This document shows, one piece after another, positions 25,498 to 33,401 of a stretch of DNA of 64,000 nucleotides. This DNA comes from Clostridia bacterium. Its GTDB lineage: Bacteria > Bacillota > Clostridia > Christensenellales > Borkfalkiaceae. The notes under the pieces are model-generated. The model was given only the letters and a program-made list of their open reading frames with translations, searched no databases and had not been told where the DNA came from. The stretch is from assembly GCA_017468085.1 (NCBI GenBank), contig JAFUJR010000030.1:1-64000 (forward strand). The letters are read 5' to 3'. The position numbers and the translations under genes are program-made. Within the stretch, counting starts at the first letter, position 1. The number at the start of each line of letters is the position of its first letter.

Positions 25498-26265
25498 TTA
25501 ATTCTCCGATTGATTTTCTTTGTAAACGACTTGCATTAAGGTCAAGCCCTTGGCAGGCATCGTTTTCCCAAGTAAGCTGCGCTCCCCCGTTTCGTAGGCG
25601 GTGAAAAGGCTGTCCTCCGTCCGCTTTTGCTTTGCGAGGTCGATAAGCTCGCCCGCCATCGTGCGGACCATATTATACAAAAATCCGTTGCCCGTTACAA
25701 ATATTTTTATCATACGGCAACCGAACGTTTCGCTCTCCTCTACGCGCACTTCGTACACCGTCCGCACCGTCGTCTTTACCGACGAGCCCGACGCGCAAAA
25801 GGCTTTAAAGTCGTGTTCACCCTCAAACAGTTTTGCTTTCTGCTGCAAAATAGCCTGCGAGGGCGCGTCCTCCAAACGAACGGCATACCTTTCCAAAAGA
25901 GGCATTTCGCGCGGGGATACGTAAAAGGCGTAGCAATAGGTTTTTCTTTTTGCGCTTCTGTTGCTGTCAAAACTTTCGTCCGCCGCCCAGCCCTCTAAAA
26001 CGCGAACGTCGGCAGGCAAAAATCTGTTCAAGCAATCGGGCATTTTTTCGGGCGGAACGGTGATGTTTTCGCTGTCAAAATGACAAACCTGCCCTGCCGC
26101 GTGTACGCCCGCGTCCGTTCTGCCGCTCGCCGTTATGCGCAAGTTGATGCCGAGCGCCGCCCCAATTGCCGTTTCCAACGCTTCTTGGACGGAAAGAGCG
26201 TTTTTTTGCCGTTGCCAACCCGCGTAAGCCGTACCGTCGTATGCAATTTTCAGTGCGTAACGCAT
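25498..26265 (-). CDS. truA: tRNA pseudouridine(38-40) synthase
   Basis: A 255-residue enzyme that makes pseudouridine at positions 38, 39 and 40 of tRNA anticodon stems. The catalytic Asp is in SGRTDAGVHA (near residue 52), preceded by the usual AYDGTAYAGWQRQ. The frame runs on upstream to 26361, but GGAGG eight bases before the ATG at 26265 and the family start MRYALKIAYDGT decide the start. It follows ecfT, the standard Bacillota order ecfA-ecfA-ecfT-truA. Confidence 0.95.
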   Translation of the reverse strand: MRYALKIAYDGTAYAGWQRQKNALSVQEALETAIGAALGINLRITASGRTDAGVHAAGQVCHFDSENITVPPEKMPDCLNRFLPADVRVLEGWAADESFDSNRSAKRKTYCYAFYVSPREMPLLERYAVRLEDAPSQAILQQKAKLFEGEHDFKAFCASGSSVKTTVRTVYEVRVEESETFGCRMIKIFVTGNGFLYNMVRTMAGELIDLAKQKRTEDSLFTAYETGERSLLGKTMPAKGLTLMQVVYKENQSEN

Positions 26266-26291
26266 CGCTTCGCCCCTCCGTTTTGATAAAT

Positions 26292-27104
26292 TTAAATCAA
26301 TGCGTTTGTATAAATGCGGAGCAGAATAATCCCCGCGAGCAACGCCGCGCCTAAAAGCCAAGCGATGACGTCCCGCCAGCCAAAGGTAAGTTTTTTATAT
26401 TTCGTCCGAACCTTACTGCCCGAATAACAGCGTGCGTCCATTGCGTCGCCAAGTTCGTCTGCACGCCGAAACGCGCTGATAAGCAAGGGAATCAAGATGG
26501 GTACGATTGCTTTGATACGGCTGAACGCCCCACCCTTTTCAAAGTCTGCGCCGCGCGCCTTTTGCGCATTCATGATCCGCCCCGTTTCGTCCGTTAAAAT
26601 GGGGATAAAACGCAGGGCAATCGACATGATGAGCGCCAATTCGTGGACGGGGAAACGTACCAGCTTTAAAGGGAAGAGCAGACTTTCGATACCGTCCGCC
26701 AAGGATACGGGGGTGGTAGTCAAGGTAAGCAACGACGAGCCGAGTACGAGCAACACGAGCCGCACGGCAAGGAATATCGTATAATAGGTCGCCTCTTTGG
26801 TGATTTTTATAAATTTCCACTCCCACCAAACCGTTTCGCCCTGATATAAAAACAGATTGAGTATCGCCATAAAGACGAGCAAAAACAGCACGCCTTTCAC
26901 CGATTTTAAAAGCTTTGTGAACGGCACGCCCGAAAAGCACGCCACGAGAATAAACACGAACGCGCACCCACCGAGCGCATAAAAATTCTGCGCCAAAAAT
27001 ATCGTAACGATATACAAAATCAAAAACAGAATCTTGGTGCGAGGATCTAATTTATGGGTAAAGGATTTTGCGGGGTAATATTGACCGAATGCAACTTCAC
27101 TCAT
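26292..27104 (-). CDS. ecfT: ECF transporter transmembrane component EcfT
   Basis: A 270-residue integral membrane protein, the scaffold of group II energy-coupling-factor transporters that import vitamins or trace metals with interchangeable S components. Membrane helices lie at about 25-60, 65-85, 110-130 and 240-262. The two Ala-Arg-Gly/Ala-Arg coupling motifs that contact the ATPases are AQKARGAD near residue 183 and AMDARCY near 222. It overlaps the fused ATPase gene by eight bases. No S component is encoded nearby, as is normal for this group, so the cargo is unknown. Confidence 0.93.
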   Translation of the reverse strand: MSEVAFGQYYPAKSFTHKLDPRTKILFLILYIVTIFLAQNFYALGGCAFVFILVACFSGVPFTKLLKSVKGVLFLLVFMAILNLFLYQGETVWWEWKFIKITKEATYYTIFLAVRLVLLVLGSSLLTLTTTPVSLADGIESLLFPLKLVRFPVHELALIMSIALRFIPILTDETGRIMNAQKARGADFEKGGAFSRIKAIVPILIPLLISAFRRADELGDAMDARCYSGSKVRTKYKKLTFGWRDVIAWLLGAALLAGIILLRIYTNALI

Positions 27105-28998
27105 TATCCGCCACCTCCTTTAAAGAGGTTAAACGCGTACCTGCCCCCTCGTTTTTGATATATGCAAGCGTTTTTTGTACGAAATCCGCGACGGTATAAT
27201 CGCAATCGATTTCCACGCCCTCCGCTTTAAGCGCCTTGCAAACGCGCGCCGTAAAAGGCACGTCCAAGCCAAGCTCTTGCATTTTATCCACTTTTTCAAA
27301 CAAGCCCTTGGGCGTATCGACGGAAACCACCTTACCATCGGCAAAAATAGCGGCACGGGTGCAATTTTCCGCAATTTCTTCCATGTCGTGCGAAACGACG
27401 ATCACCGTCTTGCACCAATCGCCGTGAATTTTATGCAATAGGGACATAATTTCTTCCTTGCCCAAGGGGTCAAGCCCTGCGGCTGGTTCGTCCAAAACGA
27501 GGATTTCGGGCTTGGTAACGATAACGCCCGCCAACGCCACACGCCGTTTTTGCCCGCCTGACAGCTCGAACGGGGAACGTTTTGTCACCTCGTCGTAGGA
27601 AAGCCCGACGGTTTCCAGCGCCTCGCGCACCGCCCTATCGGTTTCCTCTTTCGTCAACTTATCCTTGAAATTTTTAAGTCCGAACGCCACGTCCTCGTAC
27701 ACCGTTTCGGCAAAGAGTTGATACTCGGGGTATTGGAACACCATACCCACCTTACTGCGCAGAGCGCGGAAGTCCGTTTTTTTGTCCGTCAAATCAAATC
27801 CGTTTACCGTAAGCACGGTTTTCGGGGGAGTAGGCTGACCCTTTTTGGGTTTTTTCGCCTTATATTTCTTTTCCGCCATCGGCGTTTTTAACAGAGCGTT
27901 CAAATGCTGTACGAAGGTGGATTTACCGCTTCCCGTATGCCCGATGATACCGAAAAACTCGCCGCTGTCAATCTGCAAGCTCACCCCGTTTAAGGCGTGC
28001 GTGGCAAACGCGGATTTTGCATTGTACACGTAGGAAAGATTTTCACAACGGACGCCGCCGATTTCCACGTCTTCTTGAATTAAACGCGTACCTGCCCCGC
28101 TGTTTTCGGACGGAACGCGCACGCTTACGTCCTTTGTTAACCCGTTCAAAATTTCTTTCGTCAATTCCGTTTCGGACATTGTATCCGCCACAGACAAACC
28201 GTTCTCCGTCAATTTTCTGCACACACGCAAGGGGCGAGGCAAAACGAGGGAATATTCTTTCAGCTTTTTCTCTTCTGCCAAGACGTCGGCGGGCTTGCCC
28301 TGCAACACGATTTTCCCTTTATGCATGACGATGGCGCGGTCAGCAAGCATCGCTTCCTCGGGGAAATGCGTGATGAGCAAAACGGTGATTTTTTCCTCTT
28401 TATTAAGGCGCAGAACGACGTCTAACACCTCTTTTCTTCCGCGCGGATCAAGCATTGCCGTCGATTCGTCCAAAATCATCACTTTCGGCTTCAACGCCAA
28501 CACGCCAGCAAGCGCAATGCGCTGTTTTTGACCGCCCGAAAGACGCGTGGGCGTAGCGTAGCGGAATTCTTCCATTCCCACGGCTTTGAGCGCAAAATCG
28601 ATGCGTTCCCCTATTTCCGCGCGCTTAATACCCACGTTTTCGGGACCGAACGCAACGTCGTCCTCGACGATAGACGCCACCGTTTGGTTGTCGGGATTTT
28701 GGAAAACGATCCCCACCTGACGGCGGACTTCAAACACCTTTTTATTTTCCTGCGTGTCAACACCAAACACGGTAATCTTCCCCTCTTTGGGGGTCAAGAG
28801 CGCATTGCAAAGACGCGCGAGAGTGGATTTACCGCTCCCGTTATGCCCCAAAACGGCAACGAACTCCCCTTCTTCCACCGACAAATCGACGCCGTTTAAC
28901 GCAAAAGAAGCGGCCTCCGTGAAAACGTCGCCGTTTTGCCCGTCCTCTCCGTCCGTCTTGTAAGAAAAATATACTTTTTCAAACTTGATTGCTTCCAT
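27097..28998 (-). CDS. Fused ECF ATPase EcfA1-EcfA2
   Basis: A 633-residue protein that joins both ATPases of the ECF transporter in one chain. Domain 1 (EcfA1 type): Walker A GHNGSGKST (51-59), NPDNQTV, signature LSGGQKQR (153-160), LDEST. Domain 2 (EcfA2 type): GHTGSGKST (353-361), YPEYQLF, LSGGQKRR (479-486), LDEPAAGLD. Most Bacillota encode these separately. The start at 28998 has GAGG nine bases upstream, and longer starts lack support. GAGTRL occurs twice, in the inter-domain linker (301-306) and near the C-terminus (618-623), each encoded by the dispersed 14-bp motif. A Lys/Pro-rich insert lies at 377-394. Confidence 0.93.
   Translation of the reverse strand: MEAIKFEKVYFSYKTDGEDGQNGDVFTEAASFALNGVDLSVEEGEFVAVLGHNGSGKSTLARLCNALLTPKEGKITVFGVDTQENKKVFEVRRQVGIVFQNPDNQTVASIVEDDVAFGPENVGIKRAEIGERIDFALKAVGMEEFRYATPTRLSGGQKQRIALAGVLALKPKVMILDESTAMLDPRGRKEVLDVVLRLNKEEKITVLLITHFPEEAMLADRAIVMHKGKIVLQGKPADVLAEEKKLKEYSLVLPRPLRVCRKLTENGLSVADTMSETELTKEILNGLTKDVSVRVPSENSGAGTRLIQEDVEIGGVRCENLSYVYNAKSAFATHALNGVSLQIDSGEFFGIIGHTGSGKSTFVQHLNALLKTPMAEKKYKAKKPKKGQPTPPKTVLTVNGFDLTDKKTDFRALRSKVGMVFQYPEYQLFAETVYEDVAFGLKNFKDKLTKEETDRAVREALETVGLSYDEVTKRSPFELSGGQKRRVALAGVIVTKPEILVLDEPAAGLDPLGKEEIMSLLHKIHGDWCKTVIVVSHDMEEIAENCTRAAIFADGKVVSVDTPKGLFEKVDKMQELGLDVPFTARVCKALKAEGVEIDCDYTVADFVQKTLAYIKNEGAGTRLTSLKEVADNE
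28085..28098 (+). repeat. Dispersed 14-bp motif (within ecfA linker)
   Basis: Exact CGCGTACCTGCCCC. Other exact copies are at 27134-27147, 29852-29865 (reverse), 40137-40150 and 44032-44045. Shorter or near matches lie at 22918-22929, 17770-17779, 48437-48450 (reverse) and 58065-58077 (reverse). Confidence 0.8.
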
Positions 28999-29074
28999 TG
29001 CTTCCGTCCTCGGTCTTTTTACCTCTTTACGCATAATGCTCAAAATGGCGCAGTATACGATTTTACATTATTTT

Positions 29075-29103
29075 ATTATAGCAAATTTTTTAACATATTA
29101 CAA
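29075..29103 (-). promoter_or_regulatory. Promoter of the ecfA-ecfT-truA operon
   Basis: On the minus strand TTGTAA (29098-29103), 17 bases, TATAAT (29075-29080), about 75 bases before the ecfA start. Confidence 0.75.
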
Positions 29104-29187
29104 TGAAAATTGCGTGAAAAGTGCGTTATTGTTACGAAAAAAATAGCAAATTCGACGATTTTTTCTTGTTTTTTATTAAAAAACAGA

Positions 29188-29214
29188 AAAGGCAAGGTAA
29201 ACCTCGCCTTTATG
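29188..29214 (-). terminator. Terminator of the metallo-beta-lactamase gene
   Basis: The stem AAAGGCGAGG / CCTTGCCTTT (one mismatch) is followed by TTCTGTTTTTTAAT on the minus strand. Confidence 0.6.
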
Positions 29215-29246
29215 CTCTCAACAATGTACGTTTGCGCATAACCGCA

Positions 29247-30278
29247 CTATTTTATCGTTTTTACGCGATATTCGCCCGATTTTGCAATGGTTATCACCAC
29301 GTGTCCGTCAAGATCCGTCCGCCAAACGCTTGCCCCAACTGCCGTCAAGCGCGACAGCGTTTCGTTTGTCGGATGCCCGTAAGGATTTCCTGCCCCACAA
29401 GAAATCACCGCCGTTTCGGTGTGCAGATATTCCAAAAATTCCTTACTCGTCGAATATTTGCTGCCGTGGTGGGCAACCTTCAAAATTTCCGTGCTTGACA
29501 AATCAAAATCACGCGCGTCAAAATCGTCGAAACCCCCGTCGTCGCGCATAAGATTCTCCTCTACCGAAAAGTCCACGTCGCCCGTGAACAAAACGCCCAC
29601 GCCTTGATAGTCGAAATAGGTAACGGCGGAAAGCTGATTATCCAAATCCGCGTCGTACTCGGCGGTGGGATTATTCAACACGTTTTCAACGTCCAATGAA
29701 TAGGGAGAAAGGAAGGATAGCGCGTAAGTATACCCTTTATACGCGCCGTCCAAACAATCTGTTGCGCGCGACGTGTAAAACAAATTACATTTTTCCTTTT
29801 CCAAAGCCTCGTACGCCTCGGCATACTCCGTCCCATCTATGGGATACGTAGGGGGCAGGTACGCGTTGAGCACCTTTTTATACTTTAAAACGACGTCTAA
29901 CGCACCGCAGTGGTCCTCGTCCGCGTGGCTGATAACGAGATAGTCGATGACGTCGATTTTTAAGGCGTTGAGATAGCGTAAAACCGTCTTTTGCGTGGAA
30001 ACTTGATAATCTCCGCCGTCGATGAGCATCACCTTTCCGTCGGGCAACTCAATAAGAGAACAATCCCCTTGCCCTACGTTCAAAAAATGTACGCGCGCTT
30101 CCCCCGCTTTACGCCGTCCGACGTTTGGAAGTCCTACGTAATATTTCCAAGTATTCGGCGGCACGAACGCTGAAAAAATACTTAAACCGACAAGACAAAG
30201 CAAAAGGATACCCAGCGATATCCTTTTGACCAGCTTAAATTTATTTTCAACCTTTTCTTTGTCTGCCCTATAACCCAT
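29247..30278 (-). CDS. ComEC-like metallo-beta-lactamase domain protein, membrane anchored
   Basis: A 343-residue protein. One N-terminal membrane segment (about 18-38) is followed by an extracytoplasmic metallo-beta-lactamase domain: FLNVGQGDCSLIELPDGK (65-82), metal site SHADEDH (117-123), LFTGD near 228 and HHGSKYSTS near 263. These strings match the C-terminal domain of ComEC/Rec2, thought to process the non-transported DNA strand during natural transformation. The ComEC channel gene at 56805-58484 lacks this domain, so the two may work together. That partnership is inference; similar stand-alone proteins exist beside intact ComEC in other clostridia. It sits alone between terminators. 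Confidence 0.85.
   Translation of the reverse strand: MGYRADKEKVENKFKLVKRISLGILLLCLVGLSIFSAFVPPNTWKYYVGLPNVGRRKAGEARVHFLNVGQGDCSLIELPDGKVMLIDGGDYQVSTQKTVLRYLNALKIDVIDYLVISHADEDHCGALDVVLKYKKVLNAYLPPTYPIDGTEYAEAYEALEKEKCNLFYTSRATDCLDGAYKGYTYALSFLSPYSLDVENVLNNPTAEYDADLDNQLSAVTYFDYQGVGVLFTGDVDFSVEENLMRDDGGFDDFDARDFDLSSTEILKVAHHGSKYSTSKEFLEYLHTETAVISCGAGNPYGHPTNETLSRLTAVGASVWRTDLDGHVVITIAKSGEYRVKTIK
29852..29865 (-). repeat. Dispersed 14-bp motif (within the lactamase gene)
   Basis: An exact CGCGTACCTGCCCC on the minus strand, coding AYLPP (residues 139-143) in a loop of the metallo-beta-lactamase protein. Orientation and frame relative to the gene differ from the ecfA copies. Confidence 0.75.
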
Positions 30279-30351
30279 TTTTCTTTCGTTTATTACGCCT
30301 ACGGCTTGACGGAACGCTCCGCTTTTTCAAGCGACCTCCCTTTTCAACGTT

Positions 30352-31185
30352 TTATCTCGCCTTTGCTTTTTCTATCTGCTTGAATACTTCGCTTAAATCT
30401 GCGGCTTCGTAATCTTCAATTCTACCCTCGTCCGCAAACTTGGAAATACGCGCGTCGAGGGGCATTTTCGCCACGGCGGGAATACCGTATTCCGTCGCGA
30501 TCTTCTCCGCTTTGCTGTGCCCGAAAATTTCCATTTTCTTACCGCAGTCGGGACAGGTGAGATAACTCATATTCTCCACCAAACCAAGGACGGGAATATT
30601 CATCATATTCGCCATATTCACCGCCTTTTCCACGACCATTTTAACAAGGTCTTGGGGGGTAGTTACGATGACGATACCCGAAATGGGAATACTTTGGAAA
30701 ACCGTGAGCGGCACGTCGCCCGTTCCCGGAGGCATATCGATAAAGAGCAAATCGACGTCTTTCCAAATTACGTCCGTCCAAAATTGCATCACCGTACCCG
30801 AAATGACCATACCGCGCCAAATAACGGGCATCGTTTCGTCGTCGAGGAGCAGATTCATCGATACCATCTGCATACCCGACGGGGTGAGGACGGTGTTGAT
30901 GCCGTTTTCGTCGCCCGTGATACGTTCGGTTACGCCGAACATATGCGGAATGGACGGACCCGTAATGTCCGCGTCCATAATGCCGACGGATAAACCCTGC
31001 TTGTGCGCGTAGGACGCGAGCAACGAGGTAGTAAGAGATTTCCCCACGCCCCCTTTACCGCTGACTACGCCGATAATTTTCTTCACCGACGACTTTGCGT
31101 GCGGCGCTTTTAACATGCTTTCTTGTTTTCTTGACGAACAGTTCGAAGAACAGCTCGAACAATTATGCGTACAATTTTCTGCCAT
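30352..31185 (-). CDS. Mrp/NBP35-family iron-sulfur carrier ATPase
   Basis: A 277-residue P-loop ATPase of the Mrp/ApbC group, which holds and passes iron-sulfur clusters to apoproteins. The deviant Walker A is GKGGVGKS (43-50). Asp in DADITGPS and the PPGTGD motif follow. The CPDCG pair near residue 215 is the cluster-binding CxxC of the dimer. The N-terminus is unusually cysteine-rich, with six Cys in the first 16 residues (CTHNCSSCSSNC), which may hold a further cluster as in NBP35-type proteins. It has its own consensus promoter at 31206-31234. Confidence 0.92.
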   Translation of the reverse strand: MAENCTHNCSSCSSNCSSRKQESMLKAPHAKSSVKKIIGVVSGKGGVGKSLTTSLLASYAHKQGLSVGIMDADITGPSIPHMFGVTERITGDENGINTVLTPSGMQMVSMNLLLDDETMPVIWRGMVISGTVMQFWTDVIWKDVDLLFIDMPPGTGDVPLTVFQSIPISGIVIVTTPQDLVKMVVEKAVNMANMMNIPVLGLVENMSYLTCPDCGKKMEIFGHSKAEKIATEYGIPAVAKMPLDARISKFADEGRIEDYEAADLSEVFKQIEKAKAR

Positions 31186-31205
31186 AACTTCACCTCTTTT
31201 ACAAT

Positions 31206-31234
31206 ATTATACTCTGCAATTTTTCGTTTGTCAA
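31206..31234 (-). promoter_or_regulatory. Promoter of the Mrp ATPase gene
   Basis: On the minus strand TTGACA (31229-31234), 17 bases, TATAAT (31206-31211): a full-consensus housekeeping promoter 20 bases before the start codon. Confidence 0.88.
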
Positions 31235-31329
31235 ACGTTCCCTTCTTAAAAATCTCTTTTCGAGGCGAAATTTGGCGAAAAGTTCCGTATAAAAAGCAGA
31301 AACCAAAATAAAAAAGCACGTAAAAACGG

Positions 31330-31358
31330 TTGCTTTAAATAAAAAAATAATGTATAAT
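31330..31358 (+). promoter_or_regulatory. Promoter of the SRP RNA gene
   Basis: TTGCTT (31330-31335), 17 bases, TATAAT (31353-31358). The predicted start near 31365 coincides with the 5' end of the RNA. Confidence 0.8.
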
Positions 31359-31363
31359 AATTA

Positions 31364-31633
31364 GGCTGCGCGTAGGCGGGGAGGTAGCGGCACCCTGAAT
31401 CTGCAATCCGCTATAGCAGAGCTGAACGCCTTTCTCGACGAGGTTTATGGAAGGTTTGCGCGCCGTAAGGGATGTTGATAGCAAGGTCTTATGCAACGTA
31501 ATGCCGTGAACCGTGTCAGGACAGGGATGTAGCAGCACTAAGCGGAGGGTTACGTGTGCCATAAGGTAGCTTTGAAGGAGTAACCTGCGGCGTTTCCACT
31601 TCGGTAAACGTCGGCAAAAAAGGCTCGCGCAGT
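31364..31633 (+). ncRNA. Signal recognition particle RNA, long Gram-positive type
   Basis: About 270 nt. The 5' half has the Alu-domain hallmarks GGGGAGGTAGCGGCACCCTG, GCAATCCGCTATAGCAG and CTTTCTCGACGAGGTTTATGG. The 3' half carries the Ffh-binding domain GTGTCAGGACAGGGATGTAGCAGCACTAAG (shown in part). The ends CTGCGCG (31366-31372) and CGCGCAG (31626-31632) pair. With Ffh it targets nascent membrane and secreted proteins to the translocon. The Alu domain is found in Bacillus and most clostridia but not in proteobacteria. It lies alone between the Mrp and DNA polymerase genes rather than beside dnaX-recR. Confidence 0.93.
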
Positions 31634-31641
31634 TTTTTATT

Positions 31642-31668
31642 TCGGGACGATATCCCGACTTTTTTATT
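31642..31668 (+). terminator. Terminator of the SRP RNA gene
   Basis: The stem TCGGGA / TCCCGA followed by a T-rich run (CTTTTTTATTT) begins nine bases after the RNA. Confidence 0.8.
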
Positions 31669-31731
31669 TCGTCGGGGACGGAGCGCTCCGCTCGTTCGCG
31701 CCCGCAATTTCATACACTGCATAAAACCAAC

Positions 31732-31836
31732 GAATGGCTACCGAGAAACACAGTTTTTCGGTAGCCATTCCTTTATATTCACGGCAAAAAATAAAATTTT
31801 CCGCCGACAACATCAGTATCGGCGGAATTTTTGTTT
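31732..31836. terminator. Two hairpins in the gap after SRP RNA
   Basis: First, a 13-bp stem GAATGGCTACCGA / TCGGTAGCCATTC (31732-31770) without a long T run. Second, TTCCGCCGA / TCGGCGGAA (31799-31827) followed by TTTTTGTTTTTA, a terminator on the plus strand. No gene lies between them, so the transcript they end is unclear. Confidence 0.6.
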
Positions 31837-31860
31837 TTATGCGTTTTTAACAAAATTTTT

Positions 31861-32036
31861 AATAGATACACTCCACGCAGTCGTTTCACTCCTTTGGTCG
31901 GTATGACAAGCGCGCCACACGCAGTCGTTTCTCTCCTTTCGTCGGTATGACAAAAGAATACAATTCTTAAAGTCGTTATAACAATAAAAATGTCATACCG
32001 AGCGAAGCGCAAGCGAAGTCGAGCGTATCTCAAATT
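31861..32036. repeat. Repeat element family A cluster (copies 3-5)
   Basis: Two direct half-units (31861-31906 and 31910-31952, each ending GTCGGTATGACA) are followed by an inverted half-unit beginning TGTCATACCGAGCGAAGC at 31989. With the hairpins before it, this fills the 403-base gap from 31634 to 32036; no coding frame is credible there. Confidence 0.8.
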
Positions 32037-33272
32037 TTAATCGTCTTTTCTGCCACGGATATCCAAGCCGTTGAGTTTATCGTCCTCTAACACGACGCCC
32101 CGCTGCAAGGTGGCGTAACCGTACTTTTCGCGCAACATTGCCACGGCGTTTTCCGCGCGTTCCTTTTTCTCGTACGAAGCGGCGCTGCCCGAAAGCAGTC
32201 CGTCAAAATCGAGTTGCTCCACGTTATAATCAAAGCCCGAAACGGTGATACCCAAAAGGCGCACCTTCTTCCCAAGCGGATACTGCTTGCAAAACAGCTC
32301 AAACGCGGCTTTGGCAATATCCCCGCACAGCGCGGTGGGCGACACTTTCGTCTGCCAAGAAAAAAATTTCAACTCGTTGTCGCGCACGACGATATGTACC
32401 GTATTCGCCCTGCCCACGTCCGCGTCGCGAAGCCTTGCGGAAACGCTTTCCGCCAAAGCGTAAAGCCAACGCTTTACATCCTCTCTATCCTGTATATCTT
32501 GGGGCAAAGTGGTAGAATTGCCAATCGATTTTAAGTCTGTTTTTTCCTTGACTGCCTTGACGGGCTCTTTATCCTCACCGAGGGCATAAACGCGTAACTG
32601 CCTGCCCCGTTTGCCCAAATGCTTGGATAAAAGCGCCTCGTCCGCGAGCGCCAAATCCCCTATCGTCCGTATCCCGATTTTACGCAGAGTTTCTTCCGTG
32701 GACTTGCCTACGAACAAAAGCTCCGTTACGGGTAACTTCCACACGATTTCCTTGTAATTTTCGCGCGTAATTTCCGTTACGGCGTCGGGCTTTTTCAACT
32801 CGGACGCAAGCTTTGCGAACACCTTGTTAAAGCTGACCCCAACAGATACCGTTACGCCAAGCTCCGCTTTGACCTCTCGCCGAATTTTTTCGGCAATTTC
32901 TCTGCCGTCCCCAAAGAGAAAGGTGCTTTCCGTTACGTCCAAAGCGCACTCGTCTATGCTACATTCTTCCACACAATCGGTATACCGTTTATAAATATCC
33001 ACAACCATTTGCGAATACCGCTTATAATCGTGATGGTGCGCGCCCACCATTTGCACGTCGGGGCATTTGCGCAGAGCGGAATATACCGTTTCCGCCGTCC
33101 TAATGCCAAACTTTTTCGCCTCTTCGTTTTTGGCAAGTACGATACCGTGCCGTTCTTTGGGGTCGCCGCAGACGATAAGCGGCTTCCCCGCCAAATCGGG
33201 GTTGCGCGCAATTTCCACGGACGCGAAAAAGTTATTCAAATCGGAATATAATATAATGCGTTCCCGTTCCAT
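32037..33272 (-). CDS. dinB: Y-family DNA polymerase IV (DinB)
   Basis: A 411-residue translesion polymerase that copies damaged templates without proofreading. The palm residues are ILYSDLNNFFASVE near the N-terminus and SIDECALDV near residue 108. The YxxxxRY steric and nucleotide site is YKRYSQ, and the little-finger domain begins near 235. Longer than Bacillus DinB mainly in the C-terminal tail. GGGAG five bases before the ATG at 33272 decides the start against a longer frame to 33356. A 15-bp palindrome (CAAGGCTGAGCCTTG, 33284-33298) sits just upstream of the ribosome binding site. Confidence 0.92.
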   Translation of the reverse strand: MERERIILYSDLNNFFASVEIARNPDLAGKPLIVCGDPKERHGIVLAKNEEAKKFGIRTAETVYSALRKCPDVQMVGAHHHDYKRYSQMVVDIYKRYTDCVEECSIDECALDVTESTFLFGDGREIAEKIRREVKAELGVTVSVGVSFNKVFAKLASELKKPDAVTEITRENYKEIVWKLPVTELLFVGKSTEETLRKIGIRTIGDLALADEALLSKHLGKRGRQLRVYALGEDKEPVKAVKEKTDLKSIGNSTTLPQDIQDREDVKRWLYALAESVSARLRDADVGRANTVHIVVRDNELKFFSWQTKVSPTALCGDIAKAAFELFCKQYPLGKKVRLLGITVSGFDYNVEQLDFDGLLSGSAASYEKKERAENAVAMLREKYGYATLQRGVVLEDDKLNGLDIRGRKDD

Positions 33273-33401
33273 TTTGCTCCCCCCAAGGCTGAGCCTTGCC
33301 CCAATCTTACCACCTACCGCCCGTTCTTGATATAAGCTTACGGCTAATTTAGGCACACAAGTTATAGTATAAACTTATTTCAACGCGTACATGGTACGTC
33401 C

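Noticed and set aside
31335..31722. Short minus-strand frames over the SRP RNA
   Set aside because: The conserved RNA domains, promoter and terminator on the plus strand explain this region.
31732..31836. Hairpin cluster considered as a CRISPR array or ncRNA
   Set aside because: The stems differ from each other and there are no regular spacers; they look like terminators and repeat debris.
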